From assembly GCA_947452875.1 (NCBI GenBank), contig CANGEZ010000057.1:1-10126 (forward strand): DNA of 10,126 bases, in the 5' to 3' direction. The DNA is from Chitinophagaceae bacterium (GTDB lineage: Bacteria; Bacteroidota; Bacteroidia; Chitinophagales; Chitinophagaceae). A model generated the notes under the pieces. The model did not search any database and had not been told where the DNA came from. It worked only from the letters and a program-made list of their open reading frames with translations. This document shows positions 8,247-10,126 of the stretch, one piece after another. Position 1 is the stretch's first letter. Each line of letters begins with the position of its first letter. Both the position numbers and the translations under genes were made by a program.

Positions 8247-8354
8247 GATACTGATAATCAGACCCAAAATAATCTGTCAATTTTGTTCCATCTGAACAAT
8301 TCATCTCTAGCCCGAAAAGACGATTGATTTTTGTTCCATAGGAACGTTTGGTGA
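8247..8354 (+). repeat. Composite repeat, copy 1: tail plus paired GTTCC palindromes
   Basis: The tail GATACTGATAATCAGAC (8247-8263) is followed by a 21-nt gap. GTTCCATCTGAAC (8285-8297), then AATTCATCTCTAG, a variable stretch, and GTTCCATAGGAAC with GTTTGGTGA (8333-8354) complete the element. The second palindrome is a perfect 5-bp stem with a 3-nt loop. The same parts occur in the same order at 9112-9222. A minus-strand reading frame across it (8258-8482) is a by-product of the repeat. Confidence 0.9.
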
Positions 8355-8381
8355 TTTTGTAGTTTGGTTAAATTAATTTTG
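8347..8381 (+). promoter_or_regulatory. Candidate promoter for the 190-residue membrane protein
   Basis: TAATTTTG (8374-8381) is a perfect match to the -7 consensus TAnnTTTG, 21 nt before the start codon. The TTTG at 8347-8350 could be the -33 box with a long 23-nt spacer. That TTTG belongs to the conserved end of the composite repeat, so the repeat may supply part of the promoter. TTTG at 8356-8359 is too close. Confidence 0.45.
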
Positions 8382-8402
8382 TAGAAATCAAAAAAAATAA
8401 AA

Positions 8403-8975
8403 ATGAGAAAGCAGGGTATAATTTCCATTTCAATTGGCATTTTATGGTTGGTTGTTATGATATTTTTTGCCACCATTGGCAATTATCATTATGAAAGGGA
8501 TTATGAATCCTATTGGAATCTAGCAGAAAAAGCGTCTACCATTCAGCAGAAAGCTGTGTATATGGATAAGTTCGTTGCCGGATTCAAAGGCAAAGGTTTT
8601 GAAGGAGATTATAATGCTGTTTTTTTTAAAACGCCGGACAATAGCTTTGACAAAAATCTGGAAGCTTTGCAGTCTTTGAAAACCCGTTTGGACGAAATTC
8701 AAAAAATGAATGTGGCTTCATTTGAATACCAGACTGCGATTCAGCAAATCACGGCACAGGAGCAAGGAGAAGCTCAAGCCATGCTTGAAGTGTTTTCAGG
8801 TATTTGGTGGAAGAACAATTACATTTTTTTATGGGGATGGATTGCGGGATTAGAAGTTGTCTTTTGTATCTTTCTAATTGCGTTTGGTTTGGTGAGAATG
8901 GGAGGCGGTTGGAAGAAAATCAATCAGGCAATGAAAGATGCAGAACGTCAGCGATTGTTGAGTAAGTTGGGATAG
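8403..8975 (+). CDS. Small membrane protein with two transmembrane helices, unknown function
   Basis: I do not recognise a named family. The 190-residue protein begins MRKQGIISISIGILWL. It has a first membrane helix at about residues 5-25, a soluble middle of about 110 residues, and a second helix at about 140-164 (IFLWGWIAGLEVVFCIFLIA). The short C-terminus is basic and helical (KKINQAMKDAERQRLLSKLG). The middle is helix-prone and has a Gln/Glu-rich stretch (AIQQITAQEQGEAQAML), suggesting an extracytoplasmic helical hairpin if the N-terminus is inside. The base composition and coding pattern look like the neighbours', and a perfect -7 promoter box precedes the ATG. The gene is bracketed by two direct copies of a composite repeat, one ending 48 bp before the start and the other beginning about 10 bp after the stop. 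Confidence 0.75.
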   Translation: MRKQGIISISIGILWLVVMIFFATIGNYHYERDYESYWNLAEKASTIQQKAVYMDKFVAGFKGKGFEGDYNAVFFKTPDNSFDKNLEALQSLKTRLDEIQKMNVASFEYQTAIQQITAQEQGEAQAMLEVFSGIWWKNNYIFLWGWIAGLEVVFCIFLIAFGLVRMGGGWKKINQAMKDAERQRLLSKLG

Positions 8976-8985
8976 ACGGGATTAA

Positions 8986-9093
8986 GCTGGATAGGCTGGA
9001 TAGGCTGGATAAGCTGGATAGGCTGGATAGGCTGGATAAGCTGGATAAGCTGGATAAGCTGGATAGGCTGGATAAGCTGGATAGGCTGGATAA
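8986..9093 (+). repeat. GCTGGATAR 9-bp tandem array, long copy (12 perfect units)
   Basis: Twelve uninterrupted units vary only at the last base, in the order G,G,A,G,G,A,A,A,G,A,G,A. The array starts ten bases after the TAG stop of the 190-residue gene. Degenerate units (ACTAGATA, CTGGATACA, GGATACTGGATAA) continue to about 9123. On the minus strand the array reads as (Ser-Ser-Leu)n inside an ORF at 8920-9207, which I regard as spurious. Confidence 0.98.
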
Positions 9094-9111
9094 ACTAGAT
9101 ACTGGATACAG

Positions 9112-9222
9112 GATACTGGATAAGCAGACTTTATTACTAATGTTCTTTTTGTTCCATCGGAACAATTCGTCTCTAGAACGATAATGATTATTCAGTCTTC
9201 GTTCCATAGGAACGTTTGGTGA
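9112..9222 (+). repeat. Composite repeat, copy 2: tail plus paired GTTCC palindromes
   Basis: The tail GATACTGGATAAGCAGAC (9112-9129) is followed by a 21-nt gap, the same length as in copy 1. GTTCCATCGGAAC (9151-9163), AATTCGTCTCTAG, a variable stretch, and GTTCCATAGGAAC with GTTTGGTGA (9201-9222) follow. Both palindromes here are perfect 5-bp stems with 3-nt loops. The distance between them is 50 bp, against 48 bp in copy 1. The element ends 21 bp before the bidirectional terminator. Confidence 0.9.
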
Positions 9223-9243
9223 AATAATCTGAAGATATGCAAT

Positions 9244-9276
9244 AAAAAAGGTCTTACAATTTGTAAGACCTTTTTT
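9244..9276. terminator. Bidirectional intrinsic terminator
   Basis: A perfect 16-bp inverted repeat (AAAAAAGGTCTTACAA and its complement) surrounds a single central T. The GGTCTTACAA/TTGTAAGACC stem is flanked by six A and six T, so it reads as stem plus U-tract on both strands. It lies two bases beyond the 3' end of the minus-strand tRNA and also downstream of the plus-strand 190-residue gene and its repeat array. It therefore probably ends both transcripts. Confidence 0.92.
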
Positions 9277-9278
9277 CG

Positions 9279-9352
<74 letters not shown>

Positions 9353-9373
9353 TGGAATCCCTTTTTTGGGATG

Positions 9374-9381
9374 CAAATATA
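9374..9381 (-). promoter_or_regulatory. -7 promoter box for the tRNA-Arg gene
   Basis: On the minus strand TATATTTG matches TAnnTTTG exactly, 21 nt before the first tRNA base. No convincing -33 box is seen. A small hairpin, ATCCC and GGGAT around six A/T bases (9357-9372), lies between the box and the tRNA. Confidence 0.6.
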
Positions 9382-9555
9382 GGGCGATTTAAAATTAATG
9401 CCACATAAATTTTCAAATTAATCTTCAGCATTAAATTAATTAGTCTACTATTTTAATCTTTCTCCTAAAATCATTACTGTTTTATATTGCTGATAATCAG
9501 GTTGAGAAATTTGGTTTTTCAGCAAAAAATAAGCTGTTTTCTTAACGATTGCCTT
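9382..9555. other. AT-rich intergenic DNA without a visible gene
   Basis: This stretch lies between the divergent tRNA-Arg and outer-membrane protein genes. It holds several AATTAAT-type words (near 9393, 9416 and 9433) but no convincing ORF, RNA gene or strong hairpin. An upstream control region for the protein gene may lie here. Confidence 0.5.
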
Positions 9556-9563
9556 TATATTTG
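9556..9563 (+). promoter_or_regulatory. -7 promoter box for the outer-membrane protein gene
   Basis: TATATTTG matches the TAnnTTTG consensus exactly. A start about seven bases on would leave a leader of roughly 60 nt before ATG 9629. The box overlaps a perfect 14-bp palindrome, ATATTTGCAAATAT (9557-9570). No clear -33 box is found 17-23 nt upstream. Confidence 0.6.
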
Positions 9564-9628
9564 CAAATATTATCCCAATTGTTCAGTCTCGTTAATTCGA
9601 GAAAAAACTAAAATTAAAACTAGCGTTT

Positions 9629-10126
9629 ATGAAACAAAAATTCACATTGTTATTATCTTTCTTGGCTTTAGTTACATTCTCATTTGCTCAAAAAAGCAAT
9701 TCATCTGCAAATAAAAGAAGACTTGCAGGTATTCATTTTAATTCAATCGATGTTAATTCTCCTCAATCGTGGAAAGATAACACCGGTACTAAATCTCTTG
9801 CAGGTTTCAAAGATCAAGACTTAGGTTTTTCAGTTTCTTACTGGCAAACTTTAGCTCATCATGTTGATCTTTCGGGTAAAGCAACAATGATGTTCCACAA
9901 CTATAGTGCAGTTGACAGAAATCAATACACAACCAAGTACAACCAAGTTGGATTTGAAATCGAACCAACTGTAAATGCTTATGCTTTCAATGATGAAAGC
10001 AAATACAATGCTTTTGTTACTGCTGGTTTAGGCCTTGGAATGTACAGCAGCAAATTTGGTGCTTATGTTCCTGCAGGATTAGGTTTATCAGCTAATTTCA
10101 GCAACAACACAATCTTTACACTTCAA
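9629..10126 (+). CDS. Secreted outer-membrane beta-barrel protein, 3' end outside the window
   Basis: The first 166 codons are visible and the frame is open at the right edge. The N-terminus begins MKQKFTLLLSFLALVTFSFA, a signal peptide with likely cleavage after Ala20, leaving QKSNSS. The mature part shows alternating amphipathic strands, aromatic girdle residues and Gly-rich turns: DLGFSVSYWQTLAHHVDLSG, then FEIEPTVNAYAF, then YNAFVTAGLGLGMYSSKFG, then YVPAGLGLSANFS. This pattern fits the N-terminal barrel of small Bacteroidota OmpA-like porins, which often have a peptidoglycan-binding OmpA domain further on; that part is not visible, so the full domain content is unknown. The coding sequence uses somewhat more GCT, GGT, AAC and TAC than its neighbours, as highly expressed genes often do. 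The ATG at 9629 is chosen because it opens the signal peptide. Confidence 0.82.
   Translation, partial: MKQKFTLLLSFLALVTFSFAQKSNSSANKRRLAGIHFNSIDVNSPQSWKDNTGTKSLAGFKDQDLGFSVSYWQTLAHHVDLSGKATMMFHNYSAVDRNQYTTKYNQVGFEIEPTVNAYAFNDESKYNAFVTAGLGLGMYSSKFGAYVPAGLGLSANFSNNTIFTLQ

Noticed and set aside
8258..8482. Minus-strand ORF of 74 residues
   Set aside because: It runs over the composite repeat and the start of the 190-residue gene. It shares the peptide RDELFRWNK with the other repeat-derived ORF, which shows the repeat is its source.
8986..9123. Replication origin or plasmid iterons
   Set aside because: The 9-mers only partly match the DnaA box, there is no replication initiator gene in the window, and the array is placed like a gene-end repeat.
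8920..9207. Minus-strand ORF with a long Ser-Ser-Leu repeat
   Set aside because: It is the translation of the GCTGGATAR array plus the palindromic element, overlaps the end of a real gene, and has no plausible start context.
8202..9222. CRISPR array
   Set aside because: Units are 9 bp and contiguous with no spacers, and no cas gene is present.
9487..9714. Plus-strand ORF of 75 residues before the outer-membrane protein gene
   Set aside because: It overlaps the promoter and the signal-peptide region of the real gene in another frame.

Overview
The window looks like chromosomal DNA of a Bacteroidota bacterium, probably near Chitinophagaceae or other Sphingobacteriales-like lineages. The DNA is AT-rich. 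Start codons lack obvious Shine-Dalgarno sequences. Several genes have the Bacteroidota-type -7 promoter box TAnnTTTG. The proteins fit the phylum: a Bacteroidota-style LptD, a DUF4153 membrane protein and a small outer-membrane beta-barrel protein. The placement is inferred from these features; no database search was run.

Layout. Positions 1-1630 (minus strand) hold an amidase gene followed by a partial MCE/MlaD-type gene, probably one transcript. Divergent from them, 1727-4474 (plus) encodes the LPS-assembly barrel LptD. It converges on a minus-strand pair, ung (5476-6159) and a PlsC-type acyltransferase (4628-5362). Two inverted copies of a 34-bp G/C-run repeat sit between the convergent genes and touch both stop codons. 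A DUF4153 polytopic membrane protein (6299-8200, plus) and a 190-residue two-helix membrane protein of unknown function (8403-8975, plus) follow. A perfect bidirectional hairpin terminator, a tRNA-Arg(UCU) on the minus strand and the start of a secreted beta-barrel protein (9629 to the window end) complete the region.

Most of the left half concerns the cell envelope: LPS export (LptD), lipid transport (MlaD-type), peptidoglycan cleavage (amidase) and phospholipid acylation (PlsC-type). Ung is a DNA-repair gene that shares its strand with the acyltransferase.

The most unusual content is non-coding. Directly after the stop codons of both the DUF4153 gene and the 190-residue gene lies the same composite repeat: a tandem array of the 9-mer GCTGGATAR (4 units in one, 12 in the other), a conserved tail, an exactly 21-nt gap, and a roughly 70-bp element bounded by two small GTTCC...GGAAC palindromes. 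The two copies are in the same orientation and bracket the 190-residue gene. They also create two spurious minus-strand ORFs that share a peptide. I see no phage, CRISPR or transposase gene.
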